Positions 25,039-34,607 of a stretch of 64,000 nucleotides of DNA are shown piece after piece. Made by a program: the position numbers and the translations under genes. The notes under the pieces are model-generated. The model was not told the origin of the DNA. It searched no databases and worked only from the letters and a program-made list of their open reading frames with translations. Position 1 is the first letter of the stretch, and each line of letters begins with the position of its first letter. The stretch covers positions 1-64,000 of the forward strand of contig CALFIC010000151.1 of the NCBI GenBank assembly GCA_937876225.1, written 5' to 3'. Origin of the DNA: an uncultured Chloroflexota bacterium. GTDB taxonomy: Bacteria > Chloroflexota > Chloroflexia > Chloroflexales > Roseiflexaceae.

Positions 25039-27279
25039 TTACCGCGATGAAGTAATGCTGCCCGTTTCGCGGCGGGCTTCGATGACATCGGGCAGACGGT
25101 TGAGTCGATCGAGCAGGCGGGTCAATTGTTCGACGCTCTGGACGCGAATTACTGCCCGGAGGTATGAGCGATTGGGACGACGGGTAGGCATTTGTTCGAC
25201 CACATCGATGTTGATACCGGCATCGGCAATGGTACTCGAGATGTCACGCCACAGACCGACGCGGTCCCACGATTCGATTTGGAGCGGCACCAAAAACCCA
25301 TGTTTGGGCGCCACACTGCCCCACGCCACCCCCACAATCCGATTGCGGTCGGGTTCGTTGAGGATGTTGTGGCAATCGGCACGATGCACCGTCACCCCGC
25401 GACCGCGGGTCACATAGCCGGCGATGGGTTCACCCACCACCGGATTACAACAACGAGCCAAGCGGGTCAGCAAGCCATCCATACCACGCACGCGAATATC
25501 GGCGTTGGTTTGTTCACTGATTTTGCTGGGCGACGCCGGGGTAGGTGGATCGACAATCACATCTTCGGGCATCTGGCTGGCCAACATTTTTTGGCCAACG
25601 GTGCGGGCCGACAATTCGCCACTGCCAATCAACGCCAACATTTCGTCGACTGGTTTGATGTTCATTAAGCTGGCGAGGTCTTCGAGGGCTACCACCAAGC
25701 CGAGCCGTTTGAGCTCTTTTTCGAGCATGTCACGTCCGGCCGCAATATTTTCATCACGATCAGCCCGCTTAAAAAAACGGCGGATGTGATTGCGGGCGCT
25801 GACGGTTTTGACGAAGTTCAACCAATCGCGGCTGGGACCGTTGGAGGTGCGCTTGGTCATGATTTCGACCATTTCGCCCGTCTGGAGTTGGTAATCGAGC
25901 GATACCATGCGCTGGTGCACCCGCGCCCCGACGCAGTTATTACCCACGTCGGAGTGGATGCGATAAGCGAAGTCGACGGGGGTCGATCCGACCGGCAAGT
26001 CGATAATTTTGCCACGGGGGGTAAAAACAAAAACCTGTTCTTCGAGGAAGTCCGACTTGAAGCGCTCGACGAAATCGGTAGCGACTTCGCTACCATCAGC
26101 CACTTCGTTGCGCCACGACATCAGACTACGCAACCAGACGATTTTGTCGTCGAATTTTTGGTCGGAACGTTTGTAGCCATCTTTGTAACGCCAATGGGCA
26201 GCGATGCCATGTTCGGCCACTTCGTGCATTTCGGCCGTGCGGATTTGGACTTCGCACGGTTGCCCGCCAGGAATCAGCACCGTAGTATGCAACGAACGAT
26301 ACAGGCTTTCTTTGGGGTTGGCGATGTAATCATCGAATTCACCGGGGACGGGTGGCCACGTGGTATGCACTAACCCCAGCACTTGATAGCATTCGGGGAC
26401 GGTGGTGACGATCACGCGCACTGCCAGCTGGTCGTAGATTTGCTCGAGGCGCACCCCTTTACGCGCCATTTTGCGATAAATCGAGTAGATGTTTTTGGGG
26501 CGCCCCGATACTTCACCGCTGATGTGTTCGTGCCCTAGCACATCGCGCAGGCGCTCGACCACCCGTTGTACGGTGCGTTCACGCACATCGCGGCGCATCG
26601 CCAATTGACGGCTGATTTCTTGGTAATGATCGGGTTCGAGCACCGCAAACGAGCGATCTTCGAGTTCCCACTTGAGTTGGCTAATCCCGAGGCGATGGGC
26701 CAGAGGCACATAGATTTCGATGGTTTCACGGGCAATGCGACGTTGTTTTTCAGGTTTGGTGGCATGAATCGTGCGCATGTTGTGCAGGCGGTCAGCGAGT
26801 TTGACCAGCACTACGCGGGGGTCATTGGCCATCGAGACAAACATTTTGCGGTAATTTTCGGCTTGGGCTTCTTCTTTGGGACGTACTTCGAGCTCCGACA
26901 ATTTGGTGACGCCATCAACGAGGGCAGCCACTTCAGCGCCAAAGTAATTTTCAATTTGATCATAAGTAATCGCGGTATCTTCGATGACGTCGTGGAGTAG
27001 CGCAGCGATAACCGTTTCGGCATCGATTTCGAGGTCAAGCAAAATAATCGCTACTGCCACAGGGTGATTGACATACGGCTCACCCGATTCGCGGATTTGG
27101 TGGGCGTGGGCGGCGTGGGCGATGGCATAGGCCGCCCGCACGAGCAGTGTGTATTGTTCGAGATTAGGGTCGTTTTTGGCGTTGCTACGGAAGCGGTTGC
27201 ATAAATCGTTGGCGGTAGCCGAATGCATCAAGGCATCGTCGGGGTGTAATGTTCCAGTAGAAGTGGTACGGGTATTCAT
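25039..27279 (-). CDS. rel: Bifunctional (p)ppGpp synthetase/hydrolase Rel
   Basis: The 746-residue protein has the full RSH layout. The HD hydrolase domain (about 45-195) keeps LLHDVIEDT with His96 and Asp97. The synthetase domain (about 225-365) has GRPKNIYSIYRKM, and the nucleotide motif reads GEFDDYIANPK (ExDD at 314-317). TGS (VFTPRGKIIDLP), a Cys-containing RIS/zinc-finger segment (LARCCNP) and a C-terminal ACT domain follow. The open frame runs back to 27669, but only the ATG at 27279 has a GGAG site and starts the conserved region. It lies 25 bases after a lipoprotein gene. The ExDD form is more usual in synthesis-only RelA. Confidence 0.95.
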   Translation of the reverse strand: MNTRTTSTGTLHPDDALMHSATANDLCNRFRSNAKNDPNLEQYTLLVRAAYAIAHAAHAHQIRESGEPYVNHPVAVAIILLDLEIDAETVIAALLHDVIEDTAITYDQIENYFGAEVAALVDGVTKLSELEVRPKEEAQAENYRKMFVSMANDPRVVLVKLADRLHNMRTIHATKPEKQRRIARETIEIYVPLAHRLGISQLKWELEDRSFAVLEPDHYQEISRQLAMRRDVRERTVQRVVERLRDVLGHEHISGEVSGRPKNIYSIYRKMARKGVRLEQIYDQLAVRVIVTTVPECYQVLGLVHTTWPPVPGEFDDYIANPKESLYRSLHTTVLIPGGQPCEVQIRTAEMHEVAEHGIAAHWRYKDGYKRSDQKFDDKIVWLRSLMSWRNEVADGSEVATDFVERFKSDFLEEQVFVFTPRGKIIDLPVGSTPVDFAYRIHSDVGNNCVGARVHQRMVSLDYQLQTGEMVEIMTKRTSNGPSRDWLNFVKTVSARNHIRRFFKRADRDENIAAGRDMLEKELKRLGLVVALEDLASLMNIKPVDEMLALIGSGELSARTVGQKMLASQMPEDVIVDPPTPASPSKISEQTNADIRVRGMDGLLTRLARCCNPVVGEPIAGYVTRGRGVTVHRADCHNILNEPDRNRIVGVAWGSVAPKHGFLVPLQIESWDRVGLWRDISSTIADAGINIDVVEQMPTRRPNRSYLRAVIRVQSVEQLTRLLDRLNRLPDVIEARRETGSITSSR

Positions 27280-27304
27280 CGGTGGCGACTCCCTTGTATA
27301 GCCT

Positions 27305-28477
27305 TCACGATGTTTCGACGTTATCAAACAGCCCACCAGCGGCGGCATCGAAGGTTTCGACATATAAACCAGGCACCCCGGGATCGGGCATGGTGGTGGC
27401 AAAGGTGGCCAGCACGCTGCCATTAACGGTAAAGGTGTATTGGTCACCTTGTACCGCAAATTCGACGTGATTGACTTCTGTCGGTTTAATAATAGTACTA
27501 TCGGTGACATCGTGCATGGTTTGCCATTTATCGCCGTCTGAACGCACACAGCCGAAGCGTTGTAGTGGGCTAATCCAGCAGACCACATAGTCGCGGGTAT
27601 CATCGGGACGGGCATGGAAGCGTAGGGCGGTGCCGATGCGGGCCGATCCATCGAATGCCATATCGACACTGATATGTTGGTCGAGCCGGGCTATTTCGGC
27701 AGGTGCACTGAGGTAGTAGCTATCGGCCATCCGCAAATAAATGCGATAGACGCCATCACGGATCGCAATGGCACGCCGCAAATCATCGCCTTCGAACCAT
27801 TTGCCATCATCTTGGTCAAAGGTATCTTTAGTGAACGGGGCTGGCGTGGCGGTGGGGATGGGTGTCACGGTTGGTAACGGCGCGACATCGACCGTCGCCA
27901 AAATCTGATCGGCCACGGGTTGAATCAAGGCAATATCAGACTCAGGCACACTCATCACCACAATGGCAATGCTATCGGCAAATTGTTGCACACTGACCCG
28001 TAGCCACATCGGCACGGCGCGCCCTTCACGATTGGTGCCACTACCATTAGCTTCAACCAGCATGCGCCCTTGATCGTCGGTATGGATGTCACCTTGGCTA
28101 GTGGCACCCAGTTGATTGAGGGTCTGGAGTAACAATTCTTGGCGAGCACTTGCCTCCAACGCGGTAGGACTCGCGATAAGCAACAGCGAAATCAGGCCGC
28201 GTTGATTGGGCGCATTCCAGATCCACAACGCCCGACCGGCATCGCTATGACTTTCGATGCTCCAGGCTTGGGGCACACGCAACTGCACCCGGCCGTCAGG
28301 CGATTGCCACGGCACGAGGGTGAGTGGTACCGGCGTGGTGACCACCGTTTCACCGAGGACCTCAGCCGCTAATACCGCAGTAGGCGTAGCAAAGGCAGGC
28401 ACAGAGACGGGGCGGCTACAGGCCACCAGGCTCCAAATCGATATGCAGATTATCAAAAAAATCGTTGGCTGTTTCAC
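27305..28477 (-). CDS. Lipoprotein with C-terminal concanavalin-like domain
   Basis: The 390-residue protein has a lipoprotein signal ending LVAC (Cys20). Residues about 55-200 form an alpha/beta domain (from LVPWQSPDGRVQLRVP), reminiscent of PsbP/DUF1795-like stress domains but not assignable with certainty. A Thr/Pro linker (TPIPTATPAP) leads to a C-terminal beta-sandwich (about 215-390) with FDQDDGKWFEGDD and ending GLYVETFDAAAGGLFDNVE, as in DUF1080/LamG-like jelly-roll folds. It is probably an exposed membrane-anchored protein. It is 25 bases upstream of rel and probably co-transcribed. Confidence 0.75.
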   Translation of the reverse strand: MKQPTIFLIICISIWSLVACSRPVSVPAFATPTAVLAAEVLGETVVTTPVPLTLVPWQSPDGRVQLRVPQAWSIESHSDAGRALWIWNAPNQRGLISLLLIASPTALEASARQELLLQTLNQLGATSQGDIHTDDQGRMLVEANGSGTNREGRAVPMWLRVSVQQFADSIAIVVMSVPESDIALIQPVADQILATVDVAPLPTVTPIPTATPAPFTKDTFDQDDGKWFEGDDLRRAIAIRDGVYRIYLRMADSYYLSAPAEIARLDQHISVDMAFDGSARIGTALRFHARPDDTRDYVVCWISPLQRFGCVRSDGDKWQTMHDVTDSTIIKPTEVNHVEFAVQGDQYTFTVNGSVLATFATTMPDPGVPGLYVETFDAAAGGLFDNVETS

Positions 28478-28494
28478 AGCATTGATTATACGAC

Positions 28495-28523
28495 ACTTGT
28501 ACAGCCGCAGCCTGCTGCGGCTC
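28495..28523. promoter_or_regulatory. Divergent control region: minus-strand -10 and inverted repeat
   Basis: TATAAT on the minus strand (28500-28495) serves the lipoprotein-rel unit. Next to it AGCCGCAG-CCTG-CTGCGGCT (28504-28523) is a perfect 8-bp inverted repeat placed between the divergent lipoprotein and aldolase genes, possibly an operator. No regulator gene is adjacent. Confidence 0.4.
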
Positions 28524-28572
28524 TACTTCATCAATATGTTATTATGGATGCAATTGCTACAGGAATACCATC

Positions 28573-30537
28573 ATGCACAATCGCTGGAACGATGCCACGG
28601 CCAATCAATGTGCCACACCGCTCGATTTGCGCATCTATACCTCGCGCCTGCTCGGCGCAGACCCCGCTTTGGTGCTCCATGGCGGTGGCAATACGTCTGT
28701 CAAAATCGCCGCACAGAATTTGTTTGGCGATAGCGAGACCATTTTATATATCAAAGGCAGTGGCCACGACCTCGGCACCATCGACCGCCGCGGCTTTGCG
28801 CCTTGTCGGCTTGACCCCTTGGTACGCATGGGGCAATTGCCCGAGCTCAGTGACGCCGCCATGGTCAATGCCATGCGTTGCGCACTCACCGATAGTAGCG
28901 CGCCAACGCCCTCGGTCGAAGCGATTTTGCACGCCATCATCCCCTATACGTATGTCGACCACACCCACGCCGATGCGGTGTTGACCATCCTCGATACCCC
29001 ACGTGCCAGCGAATATGTCCAACAACTCTACGGCGACAAATTCTTGGTGGTGCCGTATGTGATGCCCGGGTTTGCCTTGGCGCGCCATTGTGCCCAACAA
29101 CTCGCCAGCCAACTCCAGCCCCATCACGAAGGGTTGATTTTGCTCAACCATGGTATTTTCACCTGGGGCAATGATGCGCGTACCAGCTACGACCGCATGA
29201 TTCACTATGTCGACGTGGCCGAACAATTCGTGGCGCAACAGATTCCCCCTGCCCCCCCCACGATTTTCCCCCCACCCGTCGCCCGCCATGCCCGCGCCCA
29301 GCTGCGCCACGACATCGCTCAAGCGCTCGGTGCTGCAGTAGTCCTGATGCCCCAAACCGATGTGGCTGGAGCGGCGTTTGTAGCCCGCTCCGATTTAGCC
29401 AGTATCGCCCAACGGGGCTGTGTCACGCCCGACCATATCATCCGCACCCGCCAGATTCCGTTAGTCGGGCGTGATGTGGCCGATTATGTGGCGCGCTATC
29501 ACGCCTGGTTTACTCAATACAGCGCCGATTCGCCAGTCCCCCTTACCATGCTCGACCCCGCGCCCCGGATCGTACTCGACCCCGAATTGGGCGTCCTGAG
29601 CGTGGGGCGGCGCGTACGCGAAGCGTTGATTGCCGGCGACGTCTATCGCCAAAGCATCCCCGTCATCGTCAATGCCGAAGCTTTGGGTGGCTACACACCA
29701 TTGCCTGATGCCGATTTGTTTGCTATCGAATACTGGGAGCTGGAGCAAGTCAAGCTCAAGCTCCTCGGCCAAGCCCCACCCTTGAGTGGCCAAGTGGCCT
29801 TGGTGACTGGGGCGGCCTCGGGGATTGGTCGAGCCTGCGTCGAAGCCTTGTTGGCCCAAGGTGCCGCCGTAATCGCCCTCGACATCAATCCTCGCCTGAC
29901 TGACGTTTTTGCCCGCCCCGATGTCTGTGCCATCGTTTGCGATATCAGCGACGAACAGGCGATTGGGGAGGCGATTGACCAAGGCGTGCAGGCCTTTGGC
30001 GGTATCGACATCCTCGTACTCAACGCCGGTATTTTCCCCAAAAGTCGTCTCATCAATGCCCTGCCTAGCGACGAATGGCGCCGTACCATGGCCATCAATC
30101 TCGATGCCAACGTCGTACTGATGCGCGAATGTCAGCCATTGCTGGCCTTGGCGCATAACGGCGGGCGGGTGGTGATTATCGGTTCAAAAAACGTACCGGC
30201 ACCTGGGCCAGGGGCAGCCGCCTACTCGGCCTCCAAAGCCGCCATCACCCAGCTAGCGCGGGTAGCGGCGCTCGAATGGGGCGAGGCGGGCATTCGTGTG
30301 AATGTGGTGCACCCCAATCAAGTCTTTGATACCGGTATTTGGAGCGACGATGTGCTTGCCAGCCGGGCAGCCAATTACGGCATGAGCATCGACGACTACA
30401 AAAAGAACAATATTTTGCATACCACCATCACCAGCCACGATGTGGCCAAATTGGTGGTGGCATTGTGTGGCGACGTATTTGCCCGCACCACCGGCGCCCA
30501 AATCCCGATTGATGGCGGCAATGATCGGGTGATTTGA
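28573..30537 (+). CDS. Bifunctional class II aldolase / short-chain dehydrogenase (rhamnulose-1-phosphate aldolase-lactaldehyde dehydrogenase type)
   Basis: The 654-residue protein is a two-domain fusion. The N-terminal class II aldolase domain (about 15-235) has LVLHGGGNTSVK and the zinc ligands in YVDHTHAD (His130, His132) and LLNHGIF (His193). The C-terminal short-chain dehydrogenase domain (about 405-654) has VTGAASGIG for NAD binding and YSASK (Tyr550). This layout is known from RhaD-type fusions that cleave rhamnulose-1-phosphate to dihydroxyacetone phosphate and lactaldehyde and then convert the aldehyde. No rhamnose isomerase or kinase is nearby, so the sugar is uncertain. The linked GT2 gene follows after 24 bases. 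Confidence 0.88.
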   Translation: MHNRWNDATANQCATPLDLRIYTSRLLGADPALVLHGGGNTSVKIAAQNLFGDSETILYIKGSGHDLGTIDRRGFAPCRLDPLVRMGQLPELSDAAMVNAMRCALTDSSAPTPSVEAILHAIIPYTYVDHTHADAVLTILDTPRASEYVQQLYGDKFLVVPYVMPGFALARHCAQQLASQLQPHHEGLILLNHGIFTWGNDARTSYDRMIHYVDVAEQFVAQQIPPAPPTIFPPPVARHARAQLRHDIAQALGAAVVLMPQTDVAGAAFVARSDLASIAQRGCVTPDHIIRTRQIPLVGRDVADYVARYHAWFTQYSADSPVPLTMLDPAPRIVLDPELGVLSVGRRVREALIAGDVYRQSIPVIVNAEALGGYTPLPDADLFAIEYWELEQVKLKLLGQAPPLSGQVALVTGAASGIGRACVEALLAQGAAVIALDINPRLTDVFARPDVCAIVCDISDEQAIGEAIDQGVQAFGGIDILVLNAGIFPKSRLINALPSDEWRRTMAINLDANVVLMRECQPLLALAHNGGRVVIIGSKNVPAPGPGAAAYSASKAAITQLARVAALEWGEAGIRVNVVHPNQVFDTGIWSDDVLASRAANYGMSIDDYKKNNILHTTITSHDVAKLVVALCGDVFARTTGAQIPIDGGNDRVI

Positions 30538-30561
30538 TTTTTTGCACAAACGGAGATTGTC

Positions 30562-31521
30562 ATGAAGCTCATCGTCCAAATCCCGGCGCTCAATGAAGCA
30601 GAAACCATCGCCGAGGTGGTCAGCAATATCCCCCGCCAAATCCCCGGCATCGATGTGGTCGAAGTACTGCTCATCGACGACGGGAGCACCGACGATACCG
30701 TGGCCATCGCCCGGGCCGCCGGCGTCGATCATGTCATCAGCCATACGGCTCGGCGAGGCCTGGCCTATGCCTACCAAACCGGTATCGACAATTGTCTGCG
30801 CCTGGGTGCCGACATCATCGTCAATACCGACGCCGACCACCAATACCCCGGGAGCGAAATCCCCCGCCTCGTGGCACCTATTTTGGCCAAACAAGCCGAC
30901 ATGGTGGTGGGAGATCGTCAAGTCCAGCAACTCGAACATTTCTCGCCCCTCAAGAAGTTTTTGCAATATGTGGGCAGTGGCGTGGTGCGCTGGGCCTCGG
31001 GCACCGATGTACCCGATACGGTGAGTGGCTTCCGGGCCCTCTCGCGCGAAGCGGCCTTGCGTACCTTTGTCACCAGCGATTTTTCGTATAACATCGAGGT
31101 CCTCATCCAAGCCGGCAAACGCAAGTTGGCCATCCACCACGTGCCCATCAAAACCAATTTGGTCACGCGAGAATCACGTTTGTTTACCGGTAATTGGAAC
31201 TTCATCAAACGGCAAGCAGCCACCATTGCCCGCACCTATGCCACCTACGAGCCACTCAAAAGTTTTTCGTACCTCGCAATTCCCTTCCTGTTGGCGGGAA
31301 TTGTATTGCTAGGCCGGGCGCTATATGTCTATGTGGCACGTGCATATGGCTTAGTCGCCACCAACGACCAAGCCTTGGTTGCCGGCAGCACCTTGCTCAT
31401 CATCGGCTTTATCATCTTTTTGTTTGGGGTAATTGCCGACCGCATCGGCGGCGTGCGCCGCGTCGAAGAAGAAATTTTGTACCGCCTCCGACGCGCCGAA
31501 ATCGAAAAAAACAACCAATAA
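30562..31521 (+). CDS. Membrane-bound glycosyltransferase family 2
   Basis: The 319-residue protein is a GT-A transferase: IPALNEAETIAEVV, LLIDDGSTDDT and VNTDADHQYPG give the nucleotide-sugar and metal sites. The C-terminal third has two hydrophobic helices (about 234-256 and 272-297) and a basic tail RRVEEEILYRLRRAEIEK. It resembles dolichol/undecaprenyl-phosphate sugar transferases (DPM1/GtrB-like). The ATG follows GGAG. The gene ends two bases from the stop of the convergent dehydrogenase, with no terminator visible between. Confidence 0.88.
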   Translation: MKLIVQIPALNEAETIAEVVSNIPRQIPGIDVVEVLLIDDGSTDDTVAIARAAGVDHVISHTARRGLAYAYQTGIDNCLRLGADIIVNTDADHQYPGSEIPRLVAPILAKQADMVVGDRQVQQLEHFSPLKKFLQYVGSGVVRWASGTDVPDTVSGFRALSREAALRTFVTSDFSYNIEVLIQAGKRKLAIHHVPIKTNLVTRESRLFTGNWNFIKRQAATIARTYATYEPLKSFSYLAIPFLLAGIVLLGRALYVYVARAYGLVATNDQALVAGSTLLIIGFIIFLFGVIADRIGGVRRVEEEILYRLRRAEIEKNNQ

Positions 31522-31523
31522 TC

Positions 31524-32462
31524 TTAGCGCACCACGTTGCGCGCCGGTTGTCCGGCCCGTACTGCATCTGCCTGTGCCTGTACCAACGCCACCGCCCCTT
31601 GGGGGCGGCCACCGGCCACGTGGGGCGTCAGCAACAGATTGGGGCAATCCCACAACGGTGACGCCGCCGGCAATGGCTCGACATAGGTCACATCCAAAGC
31701 CGCCGCCCGTAAGCGCCTCGTTTTCAATGCATCAACCAACGCATCTTCAGCAACCGTTTTGCCACGCCCTACATTCACAAACACGGCACTCGGTTTGAGT
31801 TGCGCCAAAAACGCCCCATCGACCAACCGCTCGGTGCTTGGCAAGGCCGGCAACAACGACAACACTACATCGGCCTGCGGCAATACCTGCTGCACGTCGG
31901 TCATGGCGCTCACTGGGTGCCCATAGCGCTCACCTGCGCTCGTAGCCACCCCAATCACCGTGGCCCCCAGCCCCTGCAACAACGGCGTCAACGCTGCGGC
32001 AATCGAGCCGTAGCCGAGGATGACCACATTCGCACCAGCCAAGGTGTACAAGCCACGAGTAGCGGGCATGGTTTGATCTTTACCGATACGGGTATCCCAC
32101 ACGCCGGCCTGTTGCGCCACCGCAAAGTGATCGAGCCCGCGGATGACATACAACAGCATCGCCAAGGCATGTTCGGCCACCGGGCCGTCGTGCAACGACC
32201 GCCCCGAGCAAATCGTGATGTGCGGCGCAAATCCTGCCGCCAAGGCGGCATCGGGGCCGGCGGCCAGCGTCTGCACCAGCTGTAGGTTGGGTAAATCGTT
32301 TACCGCTGAACGCAGATTTGTGGCGCTATTGCCCCACAGCACCAGCATTTGCGCATCGGCATGCGCTGGGGCAAATGGTGCGCTAATCGAATACACCACG
32401 TAATTATCAACGTCACTTGCAGGGAAGGTGAGTTCAATCGAATCGGGGATGAGGATTTTCAT
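31524..32462 (-). CDS. D-isomer-specific 2-hydroxyacid dehydrogenase
   Basis: The 312-residue protein has the NAD-binding motif LGYGSIAAALTPLLQGLGA, the catalytic Arg segment CSGRSLHDGPVAEHAL, the Glu-containing LPALPSTERLVDG, and the His near WDCPNLLLTPHVAGG. It reduces or oxidises a 2-keto/2-hydroxy acid. The start at 32462 is preceded by GGAAAGG; the open frame upstream to 32573 crosses a terminator and a promoter and is rejected. Upstream TACAAT with TGTCAA at 18 bases is a plausible promoter. Confidence 0.88.
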   Translation of the reverse strand: MKILIPDSIELTFPASDVDNYVVYSISAPFAPAHADAQMLVLWGNSATNLRSAVNDLPNLQLVQTLAAGPDAALAAGFAPHITICSGRSLHDGPVAEHALAMLLYVIRGLDHFAVAQQAGVWDTRIGKDQTMPATRGLYTLAGANVVILGYGSIAAALTPLLQGLGATVIGVATSAGERYGHPVSAMTDVQQVLPQADVVLSLLPALPSTERLVDGAFLAQLKPSAVFVNVGRGKTVAEDALVDALKTRRLRAAALDVTYVEPLPAASPLWDCPNLLLTPHVAGGRPQGAVALVQAQADAVRAGQPARNVVR

Positions 32463-32529
32463 ATCGGGCCTTTCCATCAACATAGATACCCTCATTGTAC
32501 CCCATTCGTTTTTGCGCTTGACACCAAAA

Positions 32530-32560
32530 GACTGCACATCCCTCACGCGGATGTGCAGTC
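32530..32560 (-). terminator. Terminator after the Gfo/Idh pair
   Basis: A perfect 12-bp stem (GACTGCACATCC on the minus strand) with a 7-nt loop is followed on the minus strand by TTTTGG. It separates the Gfo/Idh operon from the hydroxyacid dehydrogenase. Confidence 0.85.
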
Positions 32561-32580
32561 GGTACACAGACAATCACAAA

Positions 32581-33582
32581 CTAGTCTACGTCTACCACGG
32601 CTTCGGGTTGGTGACTGGCCGCCGAGCGATACGCCGCATCCACCACCTGTACCGCGCGGAGCCCATCGACTCCGCTAATCGGCGCCGGGCGATCATGGCG
32701 TACGGCATCGAGCCAATCGGCAATCATCAGACCATCGAAATTCACGCCGTGCCCCACCCAATGCCCGCGCCCAGTCGTTTTTTGATAGAGCTCGACCCGT
32801 GGGCCAAATACATCGAGATTGACAATCCCGTGCTGGGCAGTCACTTCCATGGTGACATCCCCCCAGGTGGGGTAGCTCTCCGCAGGGCGCGACCAGCTGG
32901 CATCGAGGCTGACCACCATGCCATCCGCGAGGGTCAATAGCATTAGGCCACAATCATCGACGGGGATGTCGTGGAGCCGCGTGGCCGCTTCGGCATAGAC
33001 TTCGGTCACTTCTTGTTGCCAAATCCAGCGCACCAAATCAGTGACATGCACGGTATGATCCATCACCGCACCCCCACCAGCCAACAGCGGATCGCCAAAC
33101 CAGCCCCCGGGGTAGGTGCCGCGATTAGTGGCCCGCACCATCAACGTCTGTCCGAGGCTCCCACCCTGCACCGTATCGCGCAGGCGACGGACGGCCGGGC
33201 TATAGCGCACCGGGAAGGCCGTGCCCAATTGCACCTTAGCGGCGGCAAAGGCCTGCACCATGGCATGGGCGTCGGCAACAGTGGTCGCCAACGGTTTTTC
33301 GCACAGCGTCGGCTTACCCGCCGCCGCTGCCGCCATGGCAATAGGGTGGTGGTAGGCGTTTTCGGCGGCAATCATCAGCGTATCACAAGCCTGCAATAAC
33401 GCATTGATATCAGCAAACACCGGCACATTGTAGTGAGTAGCAAAGGCCTGTGCCCGCGCCGCGTCAGGGTCCCAAACCCCTACCACGCTAGCCGCAGTCA
33501 TCAGGTGGGTCTCGGCGATATAACTATGGGCGTGACCATGGGCCACCCCGGCAATGCCGATGCGCAATACGGCGTTGTTCAT
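32581..33582 (-). CDS. Gfo/Idh/MocA family oxidoreductase
   Basis: The 333-residue protein has the N-terminal NAD(P) motif GIAGVAHGHAHSYI, the EKPLATT lysine motif near residue 97 and GGGAVMDHTVHVTDLVRW with the conserved Asp/His. The unusual VAHGHAH loop replaces the classic GxGxxG, so cofactor binding may differ slightly. It overlaps the upstream paralogue by four bases (ATGA), implying coupled translation and possibly sequential steps on the same sugar. Confidence 0.86.
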   Translation of the reverse strand: MNNAVLRIGIAGVAHGHAHSYIAETHLMTAASVVGVWDPDAARAQAFATHYNVPVFADINALLQACDTLMIAAENAYHHPIAMAAAAAGKPTLCEKPLATTVADAHAMVQAFAAAKVQLGTAFPVRYSPAVRRLRDTVQGGSLGQTLMVRATNRGTYPGGWFGDPLLAGGGAVMDHTVHVTDLVRWIWQQEVTEVYAEAATRLHDIPVDDCGLMLLTLADGMVVSLDASWSRPAESYPTWGDVTMEVTAQHGIVNLDVFGPRVELYQKTTGRGHWVGHGVNFDGLMIADWLDAVRHDRPAPISGVDGLRAVQVVDAAYRSAASHQPEAVVDVD

Positions 33583-34568
33583 GATGTAGCTCCTTGCAGG
33601 AGGACTGGACGACCCGTCTGGACACTTTCGAGCACTGCCAAACTCAACCGCAACGCCTCGTAGCCATCACGTGCCGTACTGCGAGGCGCCGTACCGCCAG
33701 CACACCACTGAGTAAAGTCGCTTAATTGGGCCAGATAGGGGTCTTCGAGCGCCAGCGGGTCATGTGCCAGCCGCGACCCACTCCCGGCCTGCGGGCGCAA
33801 CGTGATATCGACGACATCGTCGTTGCGATGCGCCACCAGCCCGTTGCTCCCCGCCACTTCAAGCGAGGTATGGAAGCCGTTGGGGTACGACCAGTTGGCC
33901 TCGGCATAGCCAATCACGCCACTTTCAAAGCGCAAAATCACCATCACCGTATCGCGGTCGGGGATGGCGCGGTCGATTAAGCCCCGCGCATAGACCCGCG
34001 TCACTTCACCAAAGGTCCAGCGCAACCAATCGAGGTCGTGCACCAACAAATCAAGCGCCACGCCGCCACTACGCACCGTATCGGCGTACCAGGTATGCGC
34101 GGCGGGGTAGGCACCGCACCGGCTGGTGCGCGCCACCCCCACGGTACCAATATCACCACGGGTAATCAGCTGATGGGCGGTAGCGTATTCACGGAAGTAG
34201 CGCACTACTTGGCCACACATCAATTTCACGCCGTATTGCTGAGCGGCATCGAGCATCAGCTGGGCATCAGCCAACGTGCGCGCCAACGGTTTTTCGACCA
34301 ACACATGCTTGCCTGCCTGCATGGCGAGGACGGCTGCGTGGGCATGGGTGTCAGTAGGGGTGGCAACCACCACCGCATCAATGTCGGTGCGAGCACAGAC
34401 TTCGGCGGCAGTCGCATAACAGGTCGCACCGACCCGTTGCGCCGTGGCCCGAATAGCGTCATTGAGTTCTGGGGCACCACACGCCACCAAGGTGGCACCG
34501 GGTATCAGGGTGATATTGTGGGCATGGTAACTCGCCATGCCGCCACCCCCAATTACGCCGTAGCGCAT
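33579..34568 (-). CDS. Gfo/Idh/MocA family oxidoreductase
   Basis: The 329-residue protein begins RYGVIGGGGMASYHAHNI, a glycine-rich Rossmann motif, contains EKPLARTLADAQ, and has GGVALDLLVHDLDWLRW in the active-site region. It is paralogous to the next gene but clearly divergent. The ribosome site AAGGAGG is the strongest in this cluster. Substrate unknown; dehydrogenation of a sugar or inositol is expected. It follows the dus gene by 39 bases on the same strand. Confidence 0.88.
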   Translation of the reverse strand: MRYGVIGGGGMASYHAHNITLIPGATLVACGAPELNDAIRATAQRVGATCYATAAEVCARTDIDAVVVATPTDTHAHAAVLAMQAGKHVLVEKPLARTLADAQLMLDAAQQYGVKLMCGQVVRYFREYATAHQLITRGDIGTVGVARTSRCGAYPAAHTWYADTVRSGGVALDLLVHDLDWLRWTFGEVTRVYARGLIDRAIPDRDTVMVILRFESGVIGYAEANWSYPNGFHTSLEVAGSNGLVAHRNDDVVDITLRPQAGSGSRLAHDPLALEDPYLAQLSDFTQWCAGGTAPRSTARDGYEALRLSLAVLESVQTGRPVLLQGATS

Positions 34569-34607
34569 CGTGACCTCCTTGTCACCGTCATTCTTTTTGC
34601 AAAAAAC

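Noticed and set aside
27280..27669. 130-codon extension of Rel
   Set aside because: It overlaps the lipoprotein gene antisense-free on the same strand but in another frame, and the only ribosome site is before 27279.
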